Shown: in pieces, positions 7,602 through 13,060 of the stretch
Numbering within the stretch: the stretch's first letter is position 1
Layout: each line of letters starts with the position of its first letter
NCBI GenBank assembly: GCA_964612085.1
Contig: CAZTCJ010000098.1
Location: 1-13,060, forward strand
DNA length: 13,060 bases
From: CAZTCJ01 sp964612085
GTDB taxonomy: Bacteria; Pseudomonadota; Alphaproteobacteria; JAJFIK01
Reading direction: 5' to 3'
Notes under the pieces: generated by a model
What the model was told of the DNA's origin: nothing
The model's database searches: none
What the model saw: only the letters and a program-made list of their open reading frames with translations
Made by a program: the position numbers and the translations under genes

Positions 7602-9134
7602 TCAAAGCGGAATGTTGTCGTGCTTTTTCCAGGGATTCTCTTCCGCCTTGTTCTCCAGCATACGGAGCGCCCGGGCGACCCGGCGGCGCGTGGAATGCGG
7701 CATGATCACCTCGTCGATGAAGCCCCGCTGGGCGGCGATGAACGGGTTGGCGAAGCGGTCCTCATATTCCTTGGTGCGCTTGGCGATGGCGTCGGGATCG
7801 CCCAGTTCCGAGCGGAAAATGATCTCCACCGCGCCTTTCGCCCCCATCACGGCGATCTCGGCGGTGGGCCAGGCATAGTTCACATCGCCCCTTATATGTT
7901 TCGAGGCCATGACGTCATAAGCCCCGCCATAGGCCTTCCGGGTAATGACGGTCACCTTGGGCACGGTGGCTTCCGTATAGGCGAAGAGCAGCTTCGCACC
8001 CTGCTTGATCAGGCCGCCATATTCCTGGGCGGTGCCGGGCAAAAATCCGGGCACATCCACAAAGGTCACGATGGGAATGTTGAAACAGTCGCAGAAGCGC
8101 ACGAAACGCGCGGCCTTGCGGCTCGCCGCGATATCGAGACAGCCCGCGAGCACCATGGGCTGGTTCGCCACCACGCCGACCGTGGAGCCGTCGATGCGGC
8201 CGAAGCCCGTGATGATGTTCTTGGCGAAGTTTTCCTGCAGCTCGTAGAAGTCGCCCTCGTCCAGCACCTTAGCCACAAGCTCCTTCATGTCATAGGGCTT
8301 GTTCGGGTTGGACGGCACCAGGGTGTCGAGCGACATCTCAAGGCGGTCGGGATCGTCGAAGCTCGGCCGCCGGGGCGGCTTTTCCGTGTTGTTGAGCGGC
8401 AGGAAGTCGAAAAACCGGCGCATCTGTTTCAGGGTGACCACGTCATTCTCGTAAGCGCCGTCGGCCACGGCGGATTTCGAGGTATGGGTGCGCGCGCCGC
8501 CCAGTTCCTCCGCCGTCACCACTTCCGCCGTCACGGTCTTCACAACGTCCGGACCCGTCACGAACATGTAGGAGGTGTCTTCGACCATGAAAATGAAATC
8601 GGTCATGGCGGGCGAATAGACCGCGCCCCCTGCGCACGGGCCCATGATCACCGAGATCTGGGGAATGACGCCGGACGACAGAACGTTCCGGGTAAAAACT
8701 TCCGCGTAACCCGCGAGGCTGTCCACCCCTTCCTGGATGCGCGCGCCGCCGGAATCGTTCAAGCCGATCACGGGCGCGCCCACCTGCATGGCCTTGTCCA
8801 TGATCTTGGCGATCTTCGCGGCATGGGTCTCAGAGAGCGAGCCGCCGAACACGGTGAAGTCCTGGCTGAACAGGAACACCATGCGGCCATTGATGGTGCC
8901 CCAGCCCGTGACCACGCCATCGCCGGGATATTTGGTCTCGCCAATACCGAACTCCACGGCCCGGTGTTCGACGAAAGTGTCGTATTCCTCGAAGGAGCCC
9001 TCATCGAGCAGCAGTTCGATGCGCTCGCGCGCCGTCAGCTTGCCGCGCTGATGCTGCGCGTCGATGCGCTTCTGCCCGCCGCCCAGCCGCGCTGTGGCCC
9101 GCTTTTCCTCGAGTTGACGTAAGATTTCCTTCAT
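7602..9134 (-). CDS. pccB: Propionyl-CoA carboxylase, beta (carboxyltransferase) subunit
   Basis: This 510-residue biotin-dependent carboxyltransferase subunit has a normal length for the family. It transfers the carboxyl group from biotin to propionyl-CoA, giving methylmalonyl-CoA, and works with a biotinylated alpha subunit that is not in this window. Seen in order: FSQDFTVFGGSLSETHAAKI (about 89-108), the acyl-CoA-binding NDSGGARIQEGV (126-137), the oxyanion-type GPCAGGAVYSPAMTDF (165-180), and the second crotonase half with DVPGFLPGTAQEYGGLI (360-376) and ITRKAYGGAYDVMASKH. Asp407 in the last segment occupies the position that in the family favours propionyl- over acetyl-CoA. AAGGA lies about ten bases before the ATG. 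It is downstream of the ATP12 gene (92-base gap) and followed by a strong terminator. Confidence 0.96.
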   Translation of the reverse strand: MKEILRQLEEKRATARLGGGQKRIDAQHQRGKLTARERIELLLDEGSFEEYDTFVEHRAVEFGIGETKYPGDGVVTGWGTINGRMVFLFSQDFTVFGGSLSETHAAKIAKIMDKAMQVGAPVIGLNDSGGARIQEGVDSLAGYAEVFTRNVLSSGVIPQISVIMGPCAGGAVYSPAMTDFIFMVEDTSYMFVTGPDVVKTVTAEVVTAEELGGARTHTSKSAVADGAYENDVVTLKQMRRFFDFLPLNNTEKPPRRPSFDDPDRLEMSLDTLVPSNPNKPYDMKELVAKVLDEGDFYELQENFAKNIITGFGRIDGSTVGVVANQPMVLAGCLDIAASRKAARFVRFCDCFNIPIVTFVDVPGFLPGTAQEYGGLIKQGAKLLFAYTEATVPKVTVITRKAYGGAYDVMASKHIRGDVNYAWPTAEIAVMGAKGAVEIIFRSELGDPDAIAKRTKEYEDRFANPFIAAQRGFIDEVIMPHSTRRRVARALRMLENKAEENPWKKHDNIPL

Positions 9135-9226
9135 GGCGACGGTATCCTTGAGATGCCCCTTCCAGCCGGGCGGGCGCCCGGTTCGGCAGCATCATACCGT
9201 TCTCAAGGTGAAATGAAAAAGAAGGA
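9135..9226. other. Gap between the ATP12 gene and pccB, with a small hairpin
   Basis: This 92-base gap lies between two minus-strand genes. It contains a perfect inverted repeat, CCGGGC (9166-9171) and GCCCGG (9176-9181), with a 4-base loop but no T-run after it on the minus strand. The hairpin would sit in the 5' leader of pccB, about 30 bases before the start. Its role is unclear; the two genes may share a transcript. Confidence 0.4.
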
Positions 9227-9940
9227 TCAGGCGGCCCGGTTCCGATCCAGCCCCATCATCCGGAGTACCTCGACCGAGATGGCGAATTCGCGCTTGCGGC
9301 GCAGGTCCCGGGCCGCAGCCTCGGCATCCTCGCCCCATTGCTCGATCTGCCAATCCTCGTCGATGCGGGCAATGGCCCAGGCCTCATCCGCGTCGAGCCG
9401 CCCATGGGCCAGCGCCAAAGCGATCACCGCCGAGCCGCTCAAGGAAGCGGTGGTATGGGCGCTCGCCAGAGCGAACGGGTCGAGGGCCGCGAAGGCATCG
9501 GCGAACAGCTTGAGGGCGGCGGGCGGCTGATCCACGGGCCTCAAGCCCTTCGTCACTCTCAGCCGCGCGCCGAAGGTTTCCGCCGCCCAATCGAGCAGAG
9601 GCTGCCAGCGGCTGTCCTGCCGGGCGACCAGCTCCTGAGGGCTTTCGGCGCGATAACATAAGAGGTCGGATCCGACGATCCGTTCCAGGGATTCGATCAC
9701 CGGCGCCGGGCTCGGCGCGATGCCGTCGATCACCGCATTGACCAGGCGGGTATAAGGCATGGTCTCGGGCCGGATGGCTTCTTGCTGGTCCGCCCATTCC
9801 CGGGCCACCGCGTCCGCCAGACGCTGTTTCGGGACGGTGACACTGGCGCCTGCCGGGGTCTTCAAGGGCCGGCCATCGAGCGTGATGGCAAAGCCCGACG
9901 GCTCCGCGCTCACATCCACGGTGTCATAGACGCGTTTCAT
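9227..9940 (-). CDS. ATP12-family F1-ATPase assembly chaperone
   Basis: This 237-residue protein matches the ATP12 family, which in mitochondria binds the F1 alpha subunit and prevents its aggregation before assembly; alphaproteobacteria carry homologues. The N-terminal half has the family's opening strands (FAITLDGRPLKTPAGASVTVPKQRLADAVAREWADQ). It continues with RPETMPYTRLVNAVID, LLCYRAESPQELVARQDSRWQPLLDW, and a helical C-terminal half with SAVIALALAHGRLDADEAW and DEDWQIEQWGEDAEA. GAGGGG lies seven bases before the ATG. It precedes pccB on the same strand and is divergent from the YiiX-like gene. No membrane segment or signal peptide is seen; it should act in the cytoplasm. Confidence 0.9.
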   Translation of the reverse strand: MKRVYDTVDVSAEPSGFAITLDGRPLKTPAGASVTVPKQRLADAVAREWADQQEAIRPETMPYTRLVNAVIDGIAPSPAPVIESLERIVGSDLLCYRAESPQELVARQDSRWQPLLDWAAETFGARLRVTKGLRPVDQPPAALKLFADAFAALDPFALASAHTTASLSGSAVIALALAHGRLDADEAWAIARIDEDWQIEQWGEDAEAAARDLRRKREFAISVEVLRMMGLDRNRAA

Positions 9941-10097
9941 GAAATTGCCCCTCTCTCAGCGCCAGCCAGCAAGTCTTTTCTTTTGAAGTTGCATAGCGCA
10001 CTTCGCCGCCGCAGACCATGGAAAGAAGCAGACAAAGGCACCTGCACGGACGCTTTTTCTTTTGGCCGGCCGTTTGGGAATAGGCAGCGGTCTTGGT
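9941..10097. promoter_or_regulatory. Divergent intergenic region between ATP12 and YiiX-like genes
   Basis: These 157 bases lie between the starts of the minus-strand ATP12 gene and the plus-strand YiiX-like gene, so promoters for both are expected. The part near the ATP12 gene is A+T-richer (TCTTTTCTTTTGAAGTTGCATAG). No promoter could be assigned with confidence in either direction. Confidence 0.35.
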
Positions 10098-10787
10098 ATG
10101 ACCATGGGCATGGTCTCGCCACGCAAACGCACGCGTCTTGGTCTCGCCCTCGCCGTCCTGCTCACAGGCGCGATGGCGCTTGGCTATGGCCTGATGGGGA
10201 CACCGGACCGGCCAGTGCCTGTGAGCGCCCTGCCCGTGCCGCCCGGTCTCTTCCAATCGGGCGATGTTTTGCTGCGCGGGTCCGAAGACAGTATCTGGAG
10301 CCGGATGGCGCGCCAGTTTTCCACCCGCAAAGACGGCTTCGGCCATATGGGTCTGATCGATGTGGAGCCAATGGGCGTCTTCGTCATCCATGCCTCCGGC
10401 ACGCCGGTCGATCCGGACGGATCGGTGCAGAAAACGACGCTGGCTGAGTTTTTGACGGGGGCTGACCGGATCGCCCTTTTGCGCCCCGATCTGGACAGCG
10501 AGGCCGTGGACCGCATGCTGCACTATGCCAGAACCAGCGCGCGGCAGAATTTGCCATTCGACCGGGCCTTTTCTCTCGATACGGAGGATGCCCAATACTG
10601 CACGGAGTTTATCTGGCGCGGCCTGAATGCCGCCCTGGGCGAAGACGCAATCCCCGACAAGAGCACCTATGCAGGACGGGTTTATATCGCCATCGACGAT
10701 ATTCAGGACAGTCCCTGGCTCACGGAAATCATGAGAATGAAGCTCCGCCAAGTGCAGACGGCCGGGATTGCATATCGCTCCGACTGA
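10098..10787 (+). CDS. YiiX/C92-like permuted papain-fold cysteine hydrolase, membrane-anchored or exported
   Basis: This protein of about 229 residues has a basic N-terminus (SPRKRTR) followed by one hydrophobic segment (LGLALAVLLTGAMALGYGLM), so it is exported or anchored in the inner membrane with its domain outside the cytoplasm. The rest fits the YiiX/C92 group of circularly permuted papain-fold (NlpC/P60-related) enzymes: SGDVLLRG (about 54-61), FGHMGLI with probable catalytic His83, and QYCTEFIWRGL with probable nucleophile Cys168. Substrates of this group are mostly unknown; cell-wall or lipid bonds have been proposed. The start is uncertain: ATGs at 10098, 10104 and 10110 are in frame and a TTG lies at 10062. 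None has a strong ribosome-binding site. Confidence 0.75.
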   Translation: MTMGMVSPRKRTRLGLALAVLLTGAMALGYGLMGTPDRPVPVSALPVPPGLFQSGDVLLRGSEDSIWSRMARQFSTRKDGFGHMGLIDVEPMGVFVIHASGTPVDPDGSVQKTTLAEFLTGADRIALLRPDLDSEAVDRMLHYARTSARQNLPFDRAFSLDTEDAQYCTEFIWRGLNAALGEDAIPDKSTYAGRVYIAIDDIQDSPWLTEIMRMKLRQVQTAGIAYRSD

Positions 10788-10871
10788 CACGCGAATAAAA
10801 CCGCGCCGCTGTCTGCGGTATTAAAGACCGGCAATGGTTTGACAAAAGATCAGGTTCCCCGCCTGTCCCGA

Positions 10872-10900
10872 CCGTTTTGCTTCTAAAGCAGACAAAACGG
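10872..10900. repeat. 8-13-8 inverted repeat
   Basis: CCGTTTTG (10872-10879) and CAAAACGG (10893-10900) are perfect inverted arms separated by 13 bases; GCTT and AAGC inside could pair in an alternative fold. It lies about 40 bases upstream of the candidate -10 of the lipoprotein gene, so it could be an activator or repressor site. It could instead be the terminator of the upstream YiiX-like gene, although no T-run follows it. Confidence 0.5.
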
Positions 10901-10911
10901 CTGAAAGCAGC

Positions 10912-10943
10912 ACGCGAGTCGCGTATTATCTTGGCGCTATACT
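10912..10943 (+). promoter_or_regulatory. Candidate promoter with a palindrome over the -35 position
   Basis: TATACT (10938-10943) matches the sigma-70 -10 consensus at five of six positions. The -35 position, 17 bases upstream, is not a TTGACA-like sequence. Instead it falls inside the palindrome ACGCGA-G-TCGCGT (10912-10924). A poor -35 covered by a palindrome is typical of promoters that need an activator, or that are closed by a repressor. No transcription factor family is assigned. Confidence 0.42.
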
Positions 10944-11036
10944 AAAAGCCTGCCCGTGCACTGTTTACAGCACATAATCTCACAAGATACGCACCAAACG
11001 ACTTCAAACAGTCTCAAGCAGAGAGGGGAGTTTCCA

Positions 11037-11795
11037 ATGAAACGCGGATTGATGGCGACGGTGTTTATCGCTCTGGGTTTGAGCGCCTGCAGCGAAGGCA
11101 ATGCGACCATGGCGGACTGCAAGCGCATCTTCGACAATAATCAGAAGATGTGCGAATGCTTTATCGATACCATGGATGTTCAGCTCTCGGATGCGGACAA
11201 GCGGATCGTCCGCAAGGCCATCGGGGACGCCACCGACGAGAACGATTTCCTGGCGCGGCTCGAGGACGGCGGCATCAGCGAAGATGGCGTCGGCGCCGTG
11301 CTCAGCGCGGGCAAGACCTGCAGTCAGATGCATCAGCAGTCGGACAGCCGGGACCGCTCCGGCGACCAGAACCAGGCGTCCGGCCGCGCCGACAACCGGG
11401 GGCCCCAAGCGAGTGGCGCGGCGGCGCCCGCGCAAGCCCGGCCCATGCCCACATCGCTCGAAGGCGACTGGGCCGGTACGGTCAGTGGCGGTTCGCAAAG
11501 CTTCCCGGTCGAGCTGACGCTCTTTCCCGATGGCTCCGGCCAGTGGGGCGGCACCATCGCCTACCCCTCCAAGGGCTGCTCGGGCAACCTGACCCAGCTC
11601 CACTTCATGGATGAAAATCACTACAAGCTGCTCAAGCTGCAGGAAAACATCACATCGGGTCAGGACAAATGCACCGCCGGCGGAGAAATCACCATCAATC
11701 TGATGGTCAGCGGCAATGTCACGGGCCTCGCCGATTTCAACTGGATCGACGAACAGGGCACCTGGCTCAACGCCAGCCTGAGCCCGGTCTATTGA
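11037..11795 (+). CDS. Two-domain lipoprotein of unknown function
   Basis: This 252-residue protein starts with a lipoprotein signal peptide: basic MKR, a hydrophobic stretch and the lipobox LSAC with Cys18 as the lipidated residue. After Cys comes Ser rather than Asp, so outer-membrane sorting is plausible. Domain 1 (about 20-98) is helical with four cysteines (28, 39, 41, 95), possibly two disulfides. A low-complexity linker rich in Ser, Arg, Gln, Ala and Pro (about 100-138) follows. Domain 2 (about 140-252) looks all-beta, with LEGDWAGTVSG, GGTIAYPSKGCSGNLTQL and a second cysteine at 212. I recognise neither domain by name. The ATG at 11037 is chosen because GAGGGGAG lies six bases upstream; an upstream ATG at 10956 has no signal-like start. 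The VOC gene follows after 27 bases. Confidence 0.82.
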   Translation: MKRGLMATVFIALGLSACSEGNATMADCKRIFDNNQKMCECFIDTMDVQLSDADKRIVRKAIGDATDENDFLARLEDGGISEDGVGAVLSAGKTCSQMHQQSDSRDRSGDQNQASGRADNRGPQASGAAAPAQARPMPTSLEGDWAGTVSGGSQSFPVELTLFPDGSGQWGGTIAYPSKGCSGNLTQLHFMDENHYKLLKLQENITSGQDKCTAGGEITINLMVSGNVTGLADFNWIDEQGTWLNASLSPVY

Positions 11796-11822
11796 TCAGG
11801 ACCAAGAACGGGAAAAGCGGCC

Positions 11823-12335
11823 ATGACGGATGATCGGCCCCGGTTCGGCTGGGGGCATATCAATATCAATGTCCGGGACCTGGACCGGTCCGTCGCCTTT
11901 TACCGGACACTCGGCTTCGAGATCTTCCTGCCGGGTATTCCCTATCTGGCGCTGGACAATGGCCCCCTGCCCCAGCCCTTGCCGGATGGGGCGGCGAAAG
12001 CGCTGGGGGTGCCGCCCAGCACGACAGGCCGGGCCTGCATCATGCAATTGACCGATGGGTTCCCGAAGCTCGATCTGACGGAGTTCGCGGATCTGGAGCA
12101 GGCCGCGCCCTTGCGCAACGCGGATCTGGGCGTCGTGCGGATCTGTCTGTCAACGGACGATCTGCGGCGCGATGTCGCCTTCTTGAAGGGCGAAGGCGTC
12201 GCCTTTGTCTCCGAGCCCCAGGCCGGACATGACGGCTTGGCAGATATCGCCGTGTGCAAGGATCCGGACGGCACCTTGATCGAACTGATCCAGATCTATC
12301 TGGAGCGTTGGCAGGCGCTCCTGACGAAAGACTAG
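11823..12335 (+). CDS. VOC-fold (glyoxalase/bleomycin-resistance-like) protein
   Basis: This 170-residue cytoplasmic protein has two beta-alpha-beta-beta-beta modules of the vicinal oxygen chelate fold. Module 1 starts GHININVRDLDRSVAFYRTLGFEIFLPG, with His12 in the usual metal-ligand place. Module 2 starts VVRICLSTDDLRRDVAFLKGEGVAFVSEP and ends CKDPDGTLIELIQIYLE, where Glu154 is in the usual second ligand position. This supports a metal-dependent lyase, isomerase or dioxygenase-like role, but the substrate cannot be told. It starts 27 bases after the lipoprotein stop and probably shares its transcript. Its stop codon TAG lies in the first bases of the palindromic repeat that follows. Confidence 0.85.
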   Translation: MTDDRPRFGWGHININVRDLDRSVAFYRTLGFEIFLPGIPYLALDNGPLPQPLPDGAAKALGVPPSTTGRACIMQLTDGFPKLDLTEFADLEQAAPLRNADLGVVRICLSTDDLRRDVAFLKGEGVAFVSEPQAGHDGLADIAVCKDPDGTLIELIQIYLERWQALLTKD

Positions 12336-12409
12336 TGGTTCGATTCCAACATTTGCATCCCATGTGCCGCACGCGCGCAAGCAAATGTTGGAATCAAAAG
12401 AACCACTAG
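12332..12409 (-). repeat. Palindromic repeat element A (78 bases)
   Basis: The left arm (12332-12356) and right arm (12381-12409) pair perfectly over 25 bp, except for a 4-base bulge AAAA in the right arm (12396-12399). The outer stem is 10 bp (CTAGTGGTTC with GAACCACTAG) and the inner stem 15 bp (GATTCCAACATTTGC with its complement); the loop is 24 bases (12357-12380). Its outer CTAG includes the stop codon of the VOC gene. Orientation is called minus because the bulge reads TTTT in the first arm on that strand, as in element B. No transposase gene is present, so it is probably a non-autonomous, dispersed element. Confidence 0.9.
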
Positions 12410-12422
12410 CAAGTCATTGTGC
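12410..12422. other. 13-base spacer between repeat elements
   Basis: The bases CAAGTCATTGTGC separate the two palindromic elements. They do not resemble either element and carry no recognised signal. If the pair moves or forms as a unit, this spacer would be its centre. Confidence 0.6.
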
Positions 12423-12501
12423 CTAGTGGAGCTTTTGAATTTGACATTTGAGAACGAGGCTAGCCGCGACGGGGACTCAAATGTCAAATTCGCTCCACTA
12501 G
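12423..12501 (+). repeat. Palindromic repeat element B (79 bases)
   Basis: This has the same architecture as element A in the opposite orientation. The left arm (12423-12452) and right arm (12476-12501) pair perfectly over 26 bp, except for a 4-base bulge TTTT in the left arm (12433-12436). The outer stem is CTAGTGGAGC with GCTCCACTAG, and the inner stem GAATTTGACATTTGAG with its complement. The loop is 23 bases (12453-12475) and contains the palindrome GGCTAGCC (12458-12465). Its right-hand CTAG includes the stop codon (12498-12500) of the minus-strand YdcH-like gene. Confidence 0.9.
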
Positions 12502-12740
12502 CGGGCGGCTTTCAGCAGCGCGAACAACTCGTCCTTGAGGCGGACGCGGCGTGCCTTCATCTCTTCCAGATGATCGTCCGAGGTCGGCTCCACATCGGTC
12601 TCGGCCCGGTGAATGTCGCGGTTCAGCACATGATACTCTTCGGAGAGTTTCTGAAAATGGGCATCCTCCGTCTTCAGACGATGGATGGTCTCGGCGAATT
12701 CGGGAAAATCGGCGGCCAGTTCATGGGGCGTATGGGTCAT
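12498..12740 (-). CDS. YdcH/DUF465 family small protein
   Basis: This 80-residue protein is highly charged and almost fully helical. It matches the YdcH (DUF465) family along its length: FPEFAETIHRLKTEDAHFQKLSEEYHVLNRDIHRAE, a short turn with EPTSDDHLEEMKARRVRLKDELFALL. Members are small cytoplasmic helical hairpins of about 60-80 residues with no established function. The ATG at 12740 is preceded by AGGAAAGAGAG. Its stop codon is formed by the end of palindromic element B. A perfect FNR-type box and a TATAAG -10 upstream suggest induction at low oxygen, which is not a described property of the family as far as I know. Confidence 0.86.
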   Translation of the reverse strand: MTHTPHELAADFPEFAETIHRLKTEDAHFQKLSEEYHVLNRDIHRAETDVEPTSDDHLEEMKARRVRLKDELFALLKAAR

Positions 12741-12813
12741 CGCGCTCTCTTTCCTGGAAATATTTGATGCATAGCTGCGGGCGCTTCACATATGGCGCCC
12801 CGTGCGGACCCCT

Positions 12814-12819
12814 CTTATA
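12814..12819 (-). promoter_or_regulatory. -10 box of the YdcH-like gene
   Basis: Read on the minus strand, TATAAG (preceded by C) matches the -10 consensus at five of six positions. It predicts a start near 12807 and a leader of about 67 bases. No TTGACA-like -35 is present at the usual distance; the FNR-type box occupies that place, as in class II activated promoters. Confidence 0.6.
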
Positions 12820-12840
12820 GCGCAGCCGCCGGACCTTTGT

Positions 12841-12854
12841 TTGATCGGGATCAA
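12841..12854. promoter_or_regulatory. FNR/FixK-type box
   Basis: TTGATCGGGATCAA is an exact match to TTGAT-N4-ATCAA, the site bound by FNR, FnrL, ANR and FixK regulators, which respond to low oxygen or related signals. Its centre is about 40-41 bases upstream of the start predicted from the TATAAG -10 of the YdcH-like gene, the standard class II activator position. On the plus side the next gene is a tRNA 117 bases away, a less likely target. Confidence 0.75.
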
Positions 12855-12970
12855 TCCCCGGAAATCTGGGCGCATAAGACGGTTGCAGCCGCTCCCGAAC
12901 GATGAGAGGGTCGGACCATTCCGGGAGTCGGATCTCCGATCCCTCCCGCTAACCTATTGATTTTCTTGAT

Positions 12971-13060
12971 GGATGGGTGGCCGAGTGGTTGAAGGCACCG
13001 GTCTTGAAAACCGGCAGGCGTTCACGCGTCTCGTGGGTTCGAATCCCACCCCATCCGCCA
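12971..13060 (+). tRNA. tRNA-Ser (anticodon UGA)
   Basis: The gene reads serine UCA codons. The acceptor arms GGATGGG and CCCATCC pair over seven bases. The D-loop region has GCCGAGTGGTTGAAGGC. The anticodon stem CCGGT/ACCGG encloses the loop CTTGAAA, with anticodon TGA at 13005-13007. A long variable arm, characteristic of serine tRNAs, precedes the T-arm (GTGGG TTCGAAT CCCAC). The discriminator base is G, and the 3' CCA is encoded and forms the last three bases of the window. Confidence 0.97.

Larger units (their letters stand above)
10788..11036. promoter_or_regulatory. Promoter region of the lipoprotein gene
   Basis: This 249-base gap lies between two plus-strand genes. Just after the upstream gene a weak stem (ACCGC 10800-10804 with GCGGT 10815-10819) lacks a T-run. 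Further on are an 8-13-8 inverted repeat, a 13-base palindrome and a good -10-like TATACT (10938-10943). A TTGACA occurs at 10839-10844 but has no -10 at the right distance. With a start near 10950, the lipoprotein mRNA would have a leader of about 85 bases. Confidence 0.45.
12741..12970. other. Intergenic region between the YdcH-like gene and tRNA-Ser
   Basis: This 230-base gap separates two divergent genes. It holds the FNR-type box and -10 of the YdcH-like gene, and a bulged hairpin nearer the tRNA (GGGA-G-TCGG ... CCGA-TCCC, 12923-12943, loop ATCT). The tRNA promoter should lie in the right half, but no clear -35/-10 pair was found there. Confidence 0.5.

Noticed and set aside
7439..7705. 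An 88-codon plus-strand frame in the A+T-rich tract
   Set aside because: It runs through the pccB terminator hairpin and into the antisense of pccB, has no good ribosome-binding site and no family resemblance.
7620..9122. A 500-codon open frame on the plus strand antisense to pccB
   Set aside because: Long antisense frames are expected opposite G+C-rich genes. Its His/Gly/Arg-rich translation matches no family, whereas the minus strand encodes an unmistakable pccB.
9166..9181. Terminator between the ATP12 gene and pccB
   Set aside because: The hairpin is good, but no T-run follows on the minus strand, and the two genes are plausibly co-transcribed.
9924..10790. A 288-codon minus-strand frame opposite the YiiX-like gene
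   Set aside because: No recognisable domain; the plus strand has a signal/anchor segment and the C92 His and Cys motifs.
10839..10844. TTGACA as the -35 of the lipoprotein promoter
   Set aside because: It is a perfect -35 hexamer, but the sequence 16-18 bases downstream does not resemble a -10, and the good TATACT is far too distant.
12332..12409. Classical Rho-independent terminator for the VOC gene
   Set aside because: The stem is much longer than usual, broken by a 4-base bulge with a 24-base loop, and no T-run follows. It may still affect the mRNA 3' end, but a repeat element is the better description.
12332..12501. Short CRISPR array
   Set aside because: There are only two copies, inverted relative to each other, each itself a long hairpin, with no regular spacers and no cas genes nearby.

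Overview
The window reads as a G+C-rich alphaproteobacterial chromosome segment. It encodes an ATP12-type F1-ATPase assembly chaperone (a family known from alphaproteobacteria and mitochondria), a propionyl-CoA carboxylase beta subunit, a small YdcH/DUF465 protein and a canonical FNR/FixK-type box. A two-gene pathway for making glycine betaine from glycine, beside a BCCT-family transporter, points to a salt-adapted (marine or halophilic) lifestyle. No phage, plasmid, insertion-sequence transposase or CRISPR array was seen. The species cannot be named from this sequence alone.

Layout. 1-51: possible tail of a plus-strand gene ending in Arg-Gly repeats, meeting a minus-strand GAF histidine kinase (62-1354) at a hairpin that holds both stop codons. 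1474-2721 (minus): a UGT-type glycosyltransferase, divergent from a secreted SnoaL-like protein (2818-3312, plus). 3511-5511 (plus): a BetT-like BCCT transporter, convergent with a translationally coupled minus-strand pair, glycine/sarcosine methyltransferase (6363-7196) then sarcosine/dimethylglycine methyltransferase (5524-6363). 7197-7601: 405 bases without a gene, holding a strong terminator for the upstream gene and an A+T-rich tract. 7602-9134 and 9227-9940 (minus): pccB and the ATP12 chaperone. 10098-10787 (plus): a YiiX-like (C92) cysteine hydrolase with an N-terminal membrane segment. 11037-11795 and 11823-12335 (plus): a lipoprotein and a VOC-fold protein, probably one transcript. 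12498-12740 (minus): a YdcH/DUF465 protein. 12971-13060 (plus): tRNA-Ser(UGA).

How the genes fit together. The two methyltransferases would carry out three SAM-dependent methylations (glycine to sarcosine to dimethylglycine to betaine). The BCCT carrier would import betaine or choline, so synthesis and uptake of the same compatible solute lie tail to tail. pccB and the ATP12 gene are central-metabolism and energy housekeeping genes.

The most unusual feature is at 12332-12501: two related, palindromic, oppositely oriented repeat elements of 78 and 79 bases. Each has long, perfectly paired arms broken by one 4-base bulge, and each begins CTAGTGG and ends CCACTAG. They fill the gap between two convergent genes, and their outer CTAG ends supply both stop codons. 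Stem differences between the two copies are compensated on both arms. The second notable signal is a perfect TTGAT-N4-ATCAA box about 41 bases upstream of the predicted transcription start of the YdcH-like gene.
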